A stretch of DNA of 64,000 bases, taken from Competibacter sp963695105 (GTDB lineage: Bacteria; Pseudomonadota; Gammaproteobacteria; Competibacterales; Competibacteraceae). The position numbers were made by a program, and so were the translations under genes. Below, piece by piece: positions 1 through 6,768 of the stretch. The stretch lies in contig CAVOGC010000014.1 in assembly GCA_963695105.1 (NCBI GenBank), forward strand, positions 1 through 64,000, read 5' to 3'. Below the pieces are notes generated by a model that saw only the letters and a list, made by a program, of their open reading frames with translations, did no database searches and had not been told where the DNA came from. The stretch's first letter is position 1. Each line of letters starts with the position of its first letter.

Positions 1-7
1 ACCATCA

Positions 8-34
8 ACGATCAACGGCGTTGGTGCATAAATA
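8..34. repeat. Left target-site duplication (8-16) and left inverted repeat (17-34) of the IS5-family element
   Basis: Bases 8-16 are ACGATCAAC, identical to 1096-1104. Bases 17-34 are the exact reverse complement of 1078-1095. The perfect match of both repeats indicates that insertion was recent. Confidence 0.9.
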
Positions 35-1095
35 CCTTTGGACTGTCAAAGTAGTTAAGACCCCCCGAACGGAGAAGCGCGTCATGACCGCCGAAGCGAT
101 TCCAGCGGTACAAGCCGCCACTCAAAAAATTCAATATCGGGTGACGAACTGGCCCGGTTCCGACCGCGCCCTGGTGCGGCGGGGCAGTTTGACGATCTGG
201 TTCGACGAGGAGTTTTTACGCGAGCGCTGGCGACCGGCGCCGACGGGCCGGCGGGGTGCGCATTTCCAGTATTCCGATCTCGCCATTCAAGCGTTGTTGA
301 CCCTCAAGGCGGTGTTCGACCTGCCGTACCGCATGGTGGAAGGGCTGGCGGGTTCGATCGTGCGGTTGATGGGATTGACGTTGCGCATTCCCGACCACAC
401 CCTGCTGTCGCGCCGGGCTCAGACCCTGACGGTCCAGATTCCGTGCCGCCAGCGGGCCGGACCGATCCATGTGGTGGTGGATTCGACCGGGTTGAAGATC
501 CATGGCGAAGGGGAGTGGAAGGTACGCCGGCACGGCGCTGGGAAGCGACGGACTTGGCGTAAGGTCCATTTGGCCTTTGATGCCGAGGTCAAGGATGCCC
601 TGGCGGTCGAAGTCACCACCGAGGCATGGACGGACGGTGAAGTCTTCCAGGGATTGCTGGATCAAATCGATGAGGACATCGCGCAAGTGGATGGGGATGG
701 CGCTTACGACACCCGCGGCGTGTACGACGCGGCCATGGAACGCGATGCGACGGTGGCGGTGCCGCCCAATGCCGTGCCGTGGGAAGCCGATCATCCTCGC
801 ACCAGAGCGCTGGCCACCATCGCCGAGCAGGGGTTGCGAGCCTGGAAACAAGCCGTCGGATATCATCGCCGCAGTCTCGCCGAAAATGGCATCTACCGCT
901 TTAAACAACTGTTCGGTGAGCGCCTGGCGTCCCACCTTCGAAACCCAGGTCACGGAGGTTCACGTCCGCGTGGCCGCCTTGAATGTCATGACCTACCTCG
1001 GCATGCCTGTTTCCGTCCCGGTAGGGGTTCTCTGTCCTGAATAAACCGGAGTCAGGGGAGATTATTGCCTCTCAATTTATTTATGCACCAACGCC
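17..1095 (+). mobile_element. IS5-family insertion sequence, complete ends, nested in an IS982 remnant
   Basis: The element is 1079 bp long. It is bounded by perfect 18-bp terminal inverted repeats (17-34 and 1078-1095, reading GGCGTTGGTGCATAAATA inward from the left) and flanked by a perfect 9-bp direct duplication, ACGATCAAC, at 8-16 and 1096-1104. The size, the DDE transposase and the 9-bp duplication fit the IS903-like branch of the IS5 family; the subgroup is inferred. Joining the two flanks after removing one duplication restores an open frame (TINDQLKNIQ) of an IS982-type transposase, so this is a young insertion into an older element. The transposase inside is frameshifted, so the copy may not be autonomous. 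Confidence 0.9.
84..1044 (+). pseudogene. IS5-family DDE transposase, frameshifted near its 3' end
   Basis: This is the transposase of the surrounding element. Readable DDE landmarks are VVVDSTGLKI (first Asp), DGDGAYDTRG (second Asp) and SLAENGIYRFKQLFG (Glu). The ATG at 84 is preferred over the upstream in-frame ATG at 21, which lies inside the terminal repeat. After FGERLAS (around base 930) the expected C-terminus, containing TFETQVTEVHVRVAALNV, continues in the next frame and ends at 1044, while the original frame runs on to about 1040 with unrelated residues. This implies an indel of one or two bases near 930-935. IS5 elements sometimes use programmed frameshifting, but usually near the 5' part, so decay or sequence error is more likely here. 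Confidence 0.85.
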
Positions 1096-1104
1096 ACGAT
1101 CAAC
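1078..1104. repeat. Right inverted repeat (1078-1095) and right target-site duplication (1096-1104)
   Basis: Bases 1078-1095 mirror 17-34 with no mismatch, and the following nine bases repeat 8-16. Together these fix the right boundary of the insertion sequence. Confidence 0.9.
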
Positions 1105-1256
1105 TCAAGAACATCCAGCAGGTCGAGCACACCCGGCACCGCAGCCTCGTCAATGCCATGGTCAATGTCCTGGCCGCGTTGGTGGCCTACACGCATCAGC
1201 CCTGTAAGCCCTCGCTGAATCTATCCAAAAATGAGCTTAAGCTGTTGACCGACTAA
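1096..1256 (+). pseudogene. C-terminal fragment of an IS982-family transposase
   Basis: The translated fragment includes VEHTRHRSLVNAMVNVLA and AYTHQPCKPSLNL, which resemble the conserved C-terminus of IS982-family transposases (the EHSRHRS..N and QPKKPSL signature). Bases 1-16 hold the preceding codons (TINDQ) on the other side of the IS5 insertion, so the gene was cut by that element. The N-terminal part lies outside the window. The right end of the IS982 element should be close to 1270-1280, where the next gene has lost its start. Confidence 0.75.
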
Positions 1257-1316
1257 GATTAATAGCCAGAACTCACGTTACTTTACGTCGATAATTCGAA
1301 TGTCTGGATTGAGGGA

Positions 1317-1817
1317 ATGCACGTTTCCGCTGTAATCAACGGAATGGCACCTGATTTGTGGACAGCGCAACGGAAAAACATATGCGACCACTCTTGGAAA
1401 AATGATTTCGGAAAACTGTTCGGTTTTGCGGGTGGAGATGAACAGGAAGTGAAGAAAGCTATGCTATTCGGATCAAGACCCCCGCCAAACGACACTTTGT
1501 GGGAGGCCGCAAAAAGGAAGGGATTCGAGCCGGTAGTTTATGACAGGAACGTTGCAAATAGAGAGAAGAAAATTGATACGGATATCGTGGCAACAATGAT
1601 GGAAGATTCTTTCGCGTTAGTAAAACCCACCACAGATGAGATGACGCTCGTTGCTGGCGACTCAGATTACGTGCCAGCCATCGAGAAACTTAAAGCACGT
1701 GGCATTTCTTTTCATGTAGTGTTTTGGGGTCACGCGGCGCGAGAGCTTCGCGAGGTTGCAACGAAATTTATAAACCTTGACCAATATCTTGAACATCTAC
1801 GTATGGAAAAGCGCTAA
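1317..1817 (+). CDS. NYN/PIN-like nuclease domain protein (LabA/DUF88 type), 5' truncated
   Basis: NYN domains are PIN-fold, metal-dependent RNases. The open frame extends upstream to 1266 and reads TLLYVDNSNVWIEGMHVSAV, the usual N-terminal metal-binding motif (Asp in VDNSN), but no start codon precedes it. The first usable ATG, at 1317, would drop that Asp. Other acidic positions are present (DTDIVATMM and VAGDSDY). The simplest reading is that an IS982 insertion removed the start codon, so the product is probably non-functional unless a non-canonical start is used. The stop codon TAA lies inside an attC-like core site, as is typical of integron gene cassettes. Family call is solid; activity is doubtful. 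Confidence 0.75.
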   Translation: MHVSAVINGMAPDLWTAQRKNICDHSWKNDFGKLFGFAGGDEQEVKKAMLFGSRPPPNDTLWEAAKRKGFEPVVYDRNVANREKKIDTDIVATMMEDSFALVKPTTDEMTLVAGDSDYVPAIEKLKARGISFHVVFWGHAARELREVATKFINLDQYLEHLRMEKR

Positions 1818-2105
1818 CAAAGCGCTACAGCCGACCACAAAACCGCGTCGCGGTTTTGTGGTCGGCTGTAGCGTAGTCGCTCGTCGGCGCTTCGCGCCGT
1901 CGAACGGGCGCGAGTTGAGTCGAACTTCGCGTTCTCGGCGCTGCGCGCCGTCGAACTCTCGTTCGAGCGTCACCCCTTGGGGCGACTTCGTCGTCCCGTC
2001 TTCGCGTCCCCGCCGCCCACCACGACGGGTGGAACTGGGCAGTTCCTCCGCCGGGCGGCCAGTCCGCTCCGTGCGGGATGACCCTCAACTCGCGCCCCGT
2101 TATGT
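1812..2105 (+). other. attC-like recombination site (unusually long) after the NYN gene
   Basis: The left core CGCTAACAAAGCGC overlaps the NYN stop codon. The right core GCGCCCCGTTATGT (GTTATGT at 2099-2105) is roughly its reverse complement and lies 21 bp before the next gene. This matches the R''-L'' / L'-R' layout of integron attC sites with the conserved GTT. At 294 bp it is longer than usual (about 57-141 bp). A shorter alternative would end at the GTTGAGT (1914-1920), which fits the GTTRRRY core exactly. The interior is rich in GC hairpins. Confidence 0.5.
1823..1873. repeat. Perfect inverted repeat, 25-bp arms with one central base
   Basis: Arms 1823-1847 and 1849-1873 are exact reverse complements around T1848. 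This can form a very stable cruciform or RNA hairpin directly downstream of the NYN stop codon. It sits inside the left part of the attC-like site, and could act as the attC stem and as a transcription stop for the cassette, though no U-tract follows. Confidence 0.85.
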
Positions 2106-2126
2106 TTTATAGATAGGATTGAATCC

Positions 2127-3065
2127 ATGAATATTGACTACAAATACTTAGGCTTTGAAGTGCTAAGTTATATAGACAGGAAATTTTTGTATGAGGCCGG
2201 ATCATATTCTATTAAGTTATATAAATTTCTGAAAACAAGAGTTGTAACGCCGCCGCTTGACTGGAGTGGGAGTAACTGGCCCCATTATTATCATAATCAC
2301 GATAATATCTTATGGATCGCAGGAAAAGACGGAGAGCGTTTATTTATTCCGCAGTTAATTATCATATCGCCTAGCGATGCATCAACGTTGCATGAAGATA
2401 TAAAGGTATCATTGATTCCAAAGGACTTCGTTCCGCCATATATAAATGAAAAATGCTTGGGCTATTATTTGAACAGCAACAGTTACAACGAGATAACTGC
2501 GCGCCTTGTCAATTATGATTCACCAAATAAGAAGCTTGTTTTTCAGGGTTGTCGATACTTTGATTGGGTCGCGACAAACCTATCAATGGACTTTGATAGA
2601 TCACCATTAGAAACATTTAGAAAAGAGACTGCAATAAATGGTATTTTGCAAGATTTAGAGAATAGTCCGCTCGGTAACATTACAGGAATAAATGGGTTAA
2701 TGTTTACTAATGATGGTTATATGATATATCAAAAGAGGAACCAGAAGGTGCTAGTGCGACCGGGTCAGCTATGTTCGGGTTTTTCTGGCACCGTTGATAA
2801 GATCGACATAGAAAACATATGCAGGCTAGCTAATCCCGCTTTGTCAGACTTGGACGCTGCCCGCGAAGCAGTTGAGGAAGTTGGCATTGCAAGAAGCCAT
2901 ATATGTAAAATATTGTTTCTAGGATTGACAAGAGAATTGATAAGGGGCGGCACGCCTGAATTGTTTTACTCATTGGATCTGGATTTATCGCGAGATGAAG
3001 TAATGTCTTTTATCCCGAAAGACAAGGAAGGCGTAATTAAAAGTGTTCAATTAAACAAAATCTAA
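2127..3065 (+). CDS. Nudix-like hydrolase family protein, AT-rich cassette gene
   Basis: This 312-residue protein has a recognisable Nudix core in its C-terminal third: DAAREAVEEVGIA fits the REUXEEXGU part of the Nudix box. The upstream glycine/glutamate part of the box (around GFSGTVDK) is degenerate. The first 200 residues are not recognised. Base composition is much more AT-rich than the surrounding genome, indicating foreign origin. It begins 21 bp after an attC-like core and is followed by another attC-like site at 3234, consistent with a mobile cassette. Substrate unknown; some Nudix proteins of this size are fused to unknown N-terminal domains. Confidence 0.6.
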   Translation: MNIDYKYLGFEVLSYIDRKFLYEAGSYSIKLYKFLKTRVVTPPLDWSGSNWPHYYHNHDNILWIAGKDGERLFIPQLIIISPSDASTLHEDIKVSLIPKDFVPPYINEKCLGYYLNSNSYNEITARLVNYDSPNKKLVFQGCRYFDWVATNLSMDFDRSPLETFRKETAINGILQDLENSPLGNITGINGLMFTNDGYMIYQKRNQKVLVRPGQLCSGFSGTVDKIDIENICRLANPALSDLDAAREAVEEVGIARSHICKILFLGLTRELIRGGTPELFYSLDLDLSRDEVMSFIPKDKEGVIKSVQLNKI

Positions 3066-3081
3066 TTTGTCTAAGCATGAT

Positions 3082-3238
3082 ATGCTTAATGAAAAAACAC
3101 TATGGCAGATAATGGATCAGATTGAAAGAGAATCAGGTGGCCCAGTATCAATACCACCTAACAAATTTGGCATTGTGGTATTGGACGTATGAGAACGAAA
3201 AAGTAGGTGTTGGCTATTTTGATGCCGGAAAAACATAA
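3082..3238 (+). pseudogene. Remnant of a small cassette ORF of unknown function
   Basis: A 36-codon frame opens with ATG at 3082 (MLNEKTLWQIMDQIERE) and stops at 3192. In the next frame a coherent AT-rich tail (YWTYENEKVGVGYFDAGKT) runs on to a TAA at 3236-3238 that is embedded in the attC-like core at 3234. Joined by one frameshift, these would give a protein of about 50 residues ending exactly in the attC site, as cassette genes do. No family recognised; the reconstruction is inference. Confidence 0.35.
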
Positions 3239-3305
3239 CAAGATGCTGCACCCGACGCTACGGTCGTTACCACTCCCTTCGCTCGGGTGAGCATTGTCGT
3301 TGTCG
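3234..3305 (+). other. attC-like recombination site between the Nudix cassette and the glyoxalase cassette
   Basis: The left core CATAAC (3234-3239) is followed by AAGATGCTGCACCCGA. The complementary arm TCGGGTGAGCA, leading to GTTGTCG at 3299-3305, pairs with it, leaving unpaired bases in one arm as in genuine attC hairpins. Length is 72 bp, within the normal attC range. The preceding gene remnant stops inside the core. Confidence 0.55.
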
Positions 3306-3394
3306 CGGACGCTTCGCGCCCGCGACGACGGGGCGGCGGATAGGCATTCTGAGCGGTTGTGCGCGACGAGAAACCTGTAGAGGCGATAGTTGAG

Positions 3395-3793
3395 ATGATA
3401 AAAATTGACCATGTGGCCGTTTGGGCCAACGACATCGAGACCCTTAAAGCGTTCTATGAGAACTTCTTCGGTGCGGAAGCCAATGCAAAATACACCAATG
3501 AGAAGAAGCAGTTTCAGTCGTACTTTTTGATGACGTTCCTCCGGCGCACGCCTGGAGCTAATGCAGCGACCGGGTCTCAAAGCGAGAGAGGGAATAAATT
3601 CCGATCAGAACGCTATTGGGTATGCTCACCTAGCCATCTCCGTTGGTTCAGAGATGGCGGTCGATAAACTTACCCAGCGGTTAGTGGACGGTGCCTATAA
3701 AACCTTCCGAATGGTCATCGGCGCACGGGCAATGGCTACTACGAAAGTGTAGTGCTGGACCCGGAAGGCAACCGAATTGAGATCACGGCTTGA
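3395..3793 (+). pseudogene. Glyoxalase/bleomycin-resistance (VOC) family protein, multiply frameshifted
   Basis: Three consecutive frames carry one VOC-fold protein. MIKIDHVAVWANDIETLKAF begins at 3395. GARLELMQRPGLKAR and IGYAHLAISVGS follow in the next frame from about 3545. NGYYESVVLDPEGNRIEITA closes in the third frame at 3793. Metal ligands expected of the family (His in DHVAVW, Glu in LELM, His in YAHLAI, Glu in NRIEI) are all present, so the ancestor was probably a real metal-dependent enzyme of about 130 residues. VOC genes of this size are common integron cassettes. At least two indels make it non-functional as read. Confidence 0.8.
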
Positions 3794-3801
3794 TTAGAAA
3801 A

Positions 3802-3865
3802 GCCTAACCCGGCGCTCAACCCGACCGCTCGCTTCGCTCACGGCGGGTTAGCTTTAGTGTTAAGG
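3802..3865 (+). other. attC-like recombination site after the glyoxalase cassette
   Basis: The site runs from GCCTAAC (3802) to GTTAAGG (3859-3865), 64 bp. Inner arms AACCCGACC and GGCGGGTT pair with one extra unpaired A, and the outer arms GGCGCT and AGCTTTAGT are roughly complementary. Size, core motifs and the unpaired base are the usual features of attC sites. It begins nine bases after the glyoxalase stop codon. Confidence 0.65.
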
Positions 3866-4050
3866 TAATCATGTGCATCTTGCAGGCAACGAATCGAAGT
3901 ATTGTTTCGTGTCCCCAGAGCGCCCGATCAGCGACTTCCAAGGCCAGATCGAAAGATGAAACCATGAAAACCGTGATATAAGCCTTTGAGTGGAAAGAAA
4001 AAGTGAGCATAGAATGCCCCAAAATGTCGAGGTAGAACGCTCTGAAATTC

Positions 4051-4248
4051 ATGATTGAGCACGAACGTGAAGAACATGGGCGCTGGCTTGCGGAAGTCCC
4101 CAAGCTTCCCGGAGTTCTCGCTTATGGCGCCACTACCGACGAAGCAATGGCGAAGGCAGAAGTGCTCGCCCTGCGCGTCCTCGCCGAATGTCTTGACCAC
4201 AACGAAGCTAAACCACAACCCATTTCCGTCGGGATCGCGGCTGCATGA
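4051..4248 (+). CDS. hicB: HicB-like antitoxin
   Basis: This 65-residue protein carries the HicB partial RNase H fold signature (MIEHEREEHGRWLAEVP, PGVLAYGATTDEAMAKAEVL). HicB antitoxins neutralise HicA mRNA interferases and usually autorepress their operon. There is no added DNA-binding domain at the C-terminus, so this is the short HicB form. The ATG at 4051 was chosen; only CTG is available upstream before a stop at 4033. It overlaps the broken hicA downstream by four bases (ATGA). Confidence 0.7.
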   Translation: MIEHEREEHGRWLAEVPKLPGVLAYGATTDEAMAKAEVLALRVLAECLDHNEAKPQPISVGIAAA

Positions 4249-4383
4249 CATCTTGGCCTTCGTCCAAGGCCCAAGGTACTTTCCGCTCTCTACCGAATGG
4301 GCTGGACGCTCAAACGCCAATCGGGCTTGCACAAAACCCTCTCTCGCCCCGACTGGCCTGATGTGACCCATGAATCGTCATGA
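4245..4383 (+). pseudogene. hicA: HicA-like toxin, frameshifted and truncated
   Basis: The start overlaps the hicB stop (ATGA). MTSWPSSKAQ begins in one frame, and RMGWTLKRQSG followed by HKTLSRPDWPDV continues in another after about base 4280, with a stop at 4383. This matches the N-terminal two-thirds of HicA double-stranded-RNA-binding-like toxins, but the conserved C-terminal part is missing. The truncated end coincides with the left edge of a duplicated segment (4339-4655), so the duplication probably cut it. Confidence 0.65.
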
Positions 4384-4655
4384 ATTCTTATCAGCCCGGC
4401 GGTATCACCGTGCGATTGATCATCGGATGATCGTCGTCGCGCGGCCCGAAATCGCTGTCGGGATGCCAGGCAACCACATCCAGCGCCGTTTCCTCGGTGA
4501 AAAAGGAATGCAGGCAACCGGTCGGAATGTACCAGCCCATGCCCGGCCGCAGCGGAAACATGCCATCCGGGGTGCGACACTCGCCCGTCCCCTGCATGAT
4601 GACCCCGATCCGCGCCGAGGGATGAGTATGGGGCGTCTGGTCGGTATGCGGCGGC
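4339..4655. repeat. Direct duplication, copy 1 (hicA tail plus cupin 3' end)
   Basis: These bases match 5551-5866 at a constant offset of 1212 bp with scattered substitutions (roughly 90% identity by eye) and almost no gaps. The unit carries the last codons of a hicA-like frame and, on the opposite strand, the 3' part of a cupin gene. The two copies enclose a PIN-domain toxin-antitoxin pair. Confidence 0.85.
4391..4655 (-). pseudogene. 3' fragment of a cupin-domain gene (duplicate of 5603-6250)
   Basis: The reverse-strand frame gives HTHPSARIGVIMQGTGECR and HPDSDFGPRDDDHPMINRT, nearly identical to the C-terminus of the intact cupin downstream. Homology ends near 4655. Beyond it the same strand holds unrelated sequence (GQIFIGGLARLMACTEELA in one frame) that I do not recognise, possibly the remnant of another gene. 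The N-terminal two-thirds of the cupin is absent, so this is a duplication by-product. Confidence 0.8.
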
Positions 4656-4829
4656 GCGTGTTCCCTCTGAGGCATTGCCGACCAATGGCACAGCGCGTGC
4701 TTCGACCCACGCCAATTCTTCGGTGCAGGCCATGAGTCGCGCCAAGCCGCCGATGAATATCTGGCCAGTGTCCGCGAAGGGTGGGGGCTGATGAGTAAAC
4801 CAATCGACACCGAAAAAGAGGCTTGAGTG

Positions 4830-5072
4830 ATGGAAGCCATTCGCAAAATTCAAACCGTGGAGAACGGAGAGATCCATCTCCAGTTACCCGAGCAGTTCTG
4901 GGGCCAGGAGGTGGAAATCATCGTGTTGACCGCGCCACAAGAAGGCTCGCAACGCGTCGCGACCCGAAGAAGCTTGCGCGGTTGCCTGAAGCAATACGCC
5001 AAGCCTGAACTGATGACCCAGGAGCAACACGCCTGGCAAACGGCAGCGAGCGAGAAACATGAGCATCGTTGA
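4830..5072 (+). CDS. Antitoxin of a PIN-domain toxin pair (AbrB/SpoVT-like N-terminus)
   Basis: This 80-residue protein has an N-terminal beta-rich segment (IRKIQTVENGEIHLQLPEQF) resembling AbrB-type DNA-binding antitoxins that partner PIN toxins. The C-terminal half is basic and Gln/Glu rich, as expected for the toxin-wrapping tail. A GTG at 4827 directly precedes the chosen ATG at 4830. It overlaps the next gene by 14 bases. Function is inferred mainly from position and size. Confidence 0.6.
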   Translation: MEAIRKIQTVENGEIHLQLPEQFWGQEVEIIVLTAPQEGSQRVATRRSLRGCLKQYAKPELMTQEQHAWQTAASEKHEHR

Positions 5073-5442
5073 TGCCAATGTGGTGCTGCGCTACTTGCTG
5101 GACGACCATGCCGAGCTCTCCGCCAAGGCGGCGGAGATTATCGAGCAGCAGGCGGTGACCTTGCCGATGGAGGCCGCCTGCGAAGTGGTCTACGTGCTGC
5201 AAAAGGTCTATGCGGTCGAGCGAAAGGACATTCAGCGGCAACTCGGCGCTTTGCTGGATGAAACTCTGGTCAGCATGGAAAAGCCGGCGGTGTTCTTGAA
5301 AGGGCTTAAATGCTACAGCGACAGTGGACTTGATTTTGTGGATGCCTTGCTTTGGGCCTATCACGTCGTGGAGAAGGAATCGGTTTTCACTTTCGACGAC
5401 AAACTCAACAGATATCTTCAACGCGCCGGCGGCAGCCTCTAG
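5059..5442 (+). CDS. PIN-domain ribonuclease toxin (VapC-like)
   Basis: A 127-residue PIN domain. Acidic active-site residues are visible: Asp5 in SIVDANVVLRYLL, Glu near 42 in MEAACEVVYVL, Asp near 95 in GLDFVDALL and Asp near 114 in FTFDDKLNRYL. VapC-type toxins cleave tRNA or rRNA when released from their antitoxin. Overlap with the upstream antitoxin suggests translational coupling. The pair sits between two copies of a 316-bp duplication, so it was probably captured or stabilised there. Confidence 0.85.
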   Translation: MSIVDANVVLRYLLDDHAELSAKAAEIIEQQAVTLPMEAACEVVYVLQKVYAVERKDIQRQLGALLDETLVSMEKPAVFLKGLKCYSDSGLDFVDALLWAYHVVEKESVFTFDDKLNRYLQRAGGSL

Positions 5443-5550
5443 GCATCTTGCGCGCAACTTGACCCTACCAATCTCTCAAGCTGAACTGACCCGTTCTCGC
5501 TCGTAGTTTCCTCAAGCGCCCTGGCCACTCAGCGCGGCGGAGCCTTGGAG

Positions 5551-5866
5551 CTCTCTCGCTCCGGCTGGCCTGATGTGGCCCATGAATCGTCATGAGTTTT
5601 TATCAGCCCAGCGATATCACTGTGCGGTTGATCATCGGATGATCGTCGTCGCGCGGTCCGAAATCGCTGTCGGGGTGCCAAGCGACTACATCCAGCGCCG
5701 CTTCCCCGGTGAAAAAAGAATGCAGGCAACCGGTCGGAATGTACCAGCCCATGCCTGGCCGCAGCGGAAACATGCCATCCGGGGTGCGGCATTCACCCGT
5801 CCCCTGCATGATGACCCCGATCCGCGCCGAGGGATGGGTATGGGGTGTCTGGTCGGTATGCGGCGG
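5551..5866. repeat. Direct duplication, copy 2 (hicA tail plus cupin 3' end)
   Basis: This is the partner of 4339-4655. Here the cupin part belongs to an intact gene, so this is likely the parental location of that part of the unit. The short hicA-like tail (SRSGWPDVAHESS, stop just after 5590) has no hicA body upstream of it here. Confidence 0.85.
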
Positions 5867-6250
5867 AATGTGCAGGTGATTCAGACACGGCTCGCCCAAC
5901 CGGGGCGGACAAATCAACAGCGTGTCGCTGCACCCGTCGATATAGCGCAAACGCCCGACGCTCTCCAAAGGTCCGCCGATCTGCCGCAAACCACGATAGC
6001 CGGACAGAGCGATAACCAGCCCGGCGCCGTCATGCACCGTACCCCCGTCAGGCAGCGCGAAAAACATCTCCTGGCCTAACTCACAGCCACCCCAGGGATC
6101 GCGCAGCACGGAACGGCCACGAGTCACCATGCCGTAGCCGGTCGCGCCGACCGGCAGCGTCAAACTCTCCTCCTCCCACCCCCAAATCTGGATAGGGTCC
6201 AGATCCAGCAGCAGGCCGTGGCGAATCTCCAGCGGTGTAAACGTGCTCAT
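5603..6250 (-). CDS. Cupin-domain protein, double-stranded beta-helix, unknown substrate
   Basis: From the ATG at 6250 (MSTFTPLEIRHG) the protein has 215 residues. The C-terminal half has the cupin metal-site pattern: PHTHPSARIG (His cluster), GVIMQGTGECRTPDG, then PTGCLHSFFTGE (third His). Such proteins include dioxygenases, isomerases and ligand-binding proteins, and nothing narrows it further. It starts 84 bp downstream of the rnpB 3' end and may share its transcript. A longer frame to 6331 exists, but it runs toward rnpB and looks non-coding. Confidence 0.7.
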   Translation of the reverse strand: MSTFTPLEIRHGLLLDLDPIQIWGWEEESLTLPVGATGYGMVTRGRSVLRDPWGGCELGQEMFFALPDGGTVHDGAGLVIALSGYRGLRQIGGPLESVGRLRYIDGCSDTLLICPPRLGEPCLNHLHIPPHTDQTPHTHPSARIGVIMQGTGECRTPDGMFPLRPGMGWYIPTGCLHSFFTGEAALDVVAWHPDSDFGPRDDDHPMINRTVISLG

Positions 6251-6333
6251 GGTGTGCCCGGAAAAGCGATGGCCGCGACGCGACGCGGGATCGGATAGCC
6301 GGCTCTCGAAAGGAGCCGCAAGGGGAATCAAGT

Positions 6334-6685
6334 GGGAACCGGCCTGTAAGCCGGGTTCTGTCGAGGACGATCATTCATCTGCGACGCCTGTCACCAGACG
6401 CCTGTAGCGACCTACCCGGGAGCCGTGCGGACCACACGTAGCGCCCCCCTATTTGGTCTTGCTCCGGGTGGGGTTTACCCTGCCGCGCCTGTTGCCAGCC
6501 GCGCGGTGCGCTCTTACCGCACCATTTCACCCTTACCGGTTCTTGCGAACTTGGGCGGTGTATTTTCTGTGGCACTTTCCGTCGGCTCGCGCCGCCCAGG
6601 CGTTACCTGGCACCCTGTCCTGTGGAGCCCGGACTTTCCTCCATACCGCAATGCGATACAGCGACCGTCCAGCCGGTTCCCGGCT
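6334..6685 (-). ncRNA. rnpB: RNase P RNA (bacterial type A)
   Basis: This is the catalytic RNA of RNase P, which matures tRNA 5' ends. On the reverse strand the conserved blocks appear in order: GAGGAAAGTCCGGGCTCC near the 5' side, AAGGGTGAAATGGTGCGGTA, GGGTAAACCCCACCCGGAGC, and CAGAACCCGGCTTACAGGCC at the 3' end. P1 can form between GGGAACCGGC (5', about 6673-6684) and GCCGGTTCCC (3', 6334-6343), which sets the boundaries within a few bases. The length of about 352 nt is normal. rnpB next to rsmI is a common gammaproteobacterial arrangement. Confidence 0.93.
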
Positions 6686-6768
6686 CTTAGTGTCCACCGC
6701 CGGGCGCTGGTTGGCAAGGCCGGCATGTGGATGGAAATACCCCTCAATCCGACTCCAGCCGTCTCTCC

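Noticed and set aside
216..953. Long reverse-strand open frame opposite the IS5 transposase
   Set aside because: Shadow of the transposase in a GC-rich codon pattern; no protein family recognised.
1825..2112. Open frames on both strands in 1777-2112
   Set aside because: They arise from the palindromic GC-rich attC-like region; repetitive Arg/Pro/Ser composition and no start signals.
3964..4036. Short frame MKTVI-stop-AFEWKEKVSIECPKMSR before hicB
   Set aside because: Interrupted by a stop after five codons and matches no family; could be a remnant but cannot be supported.
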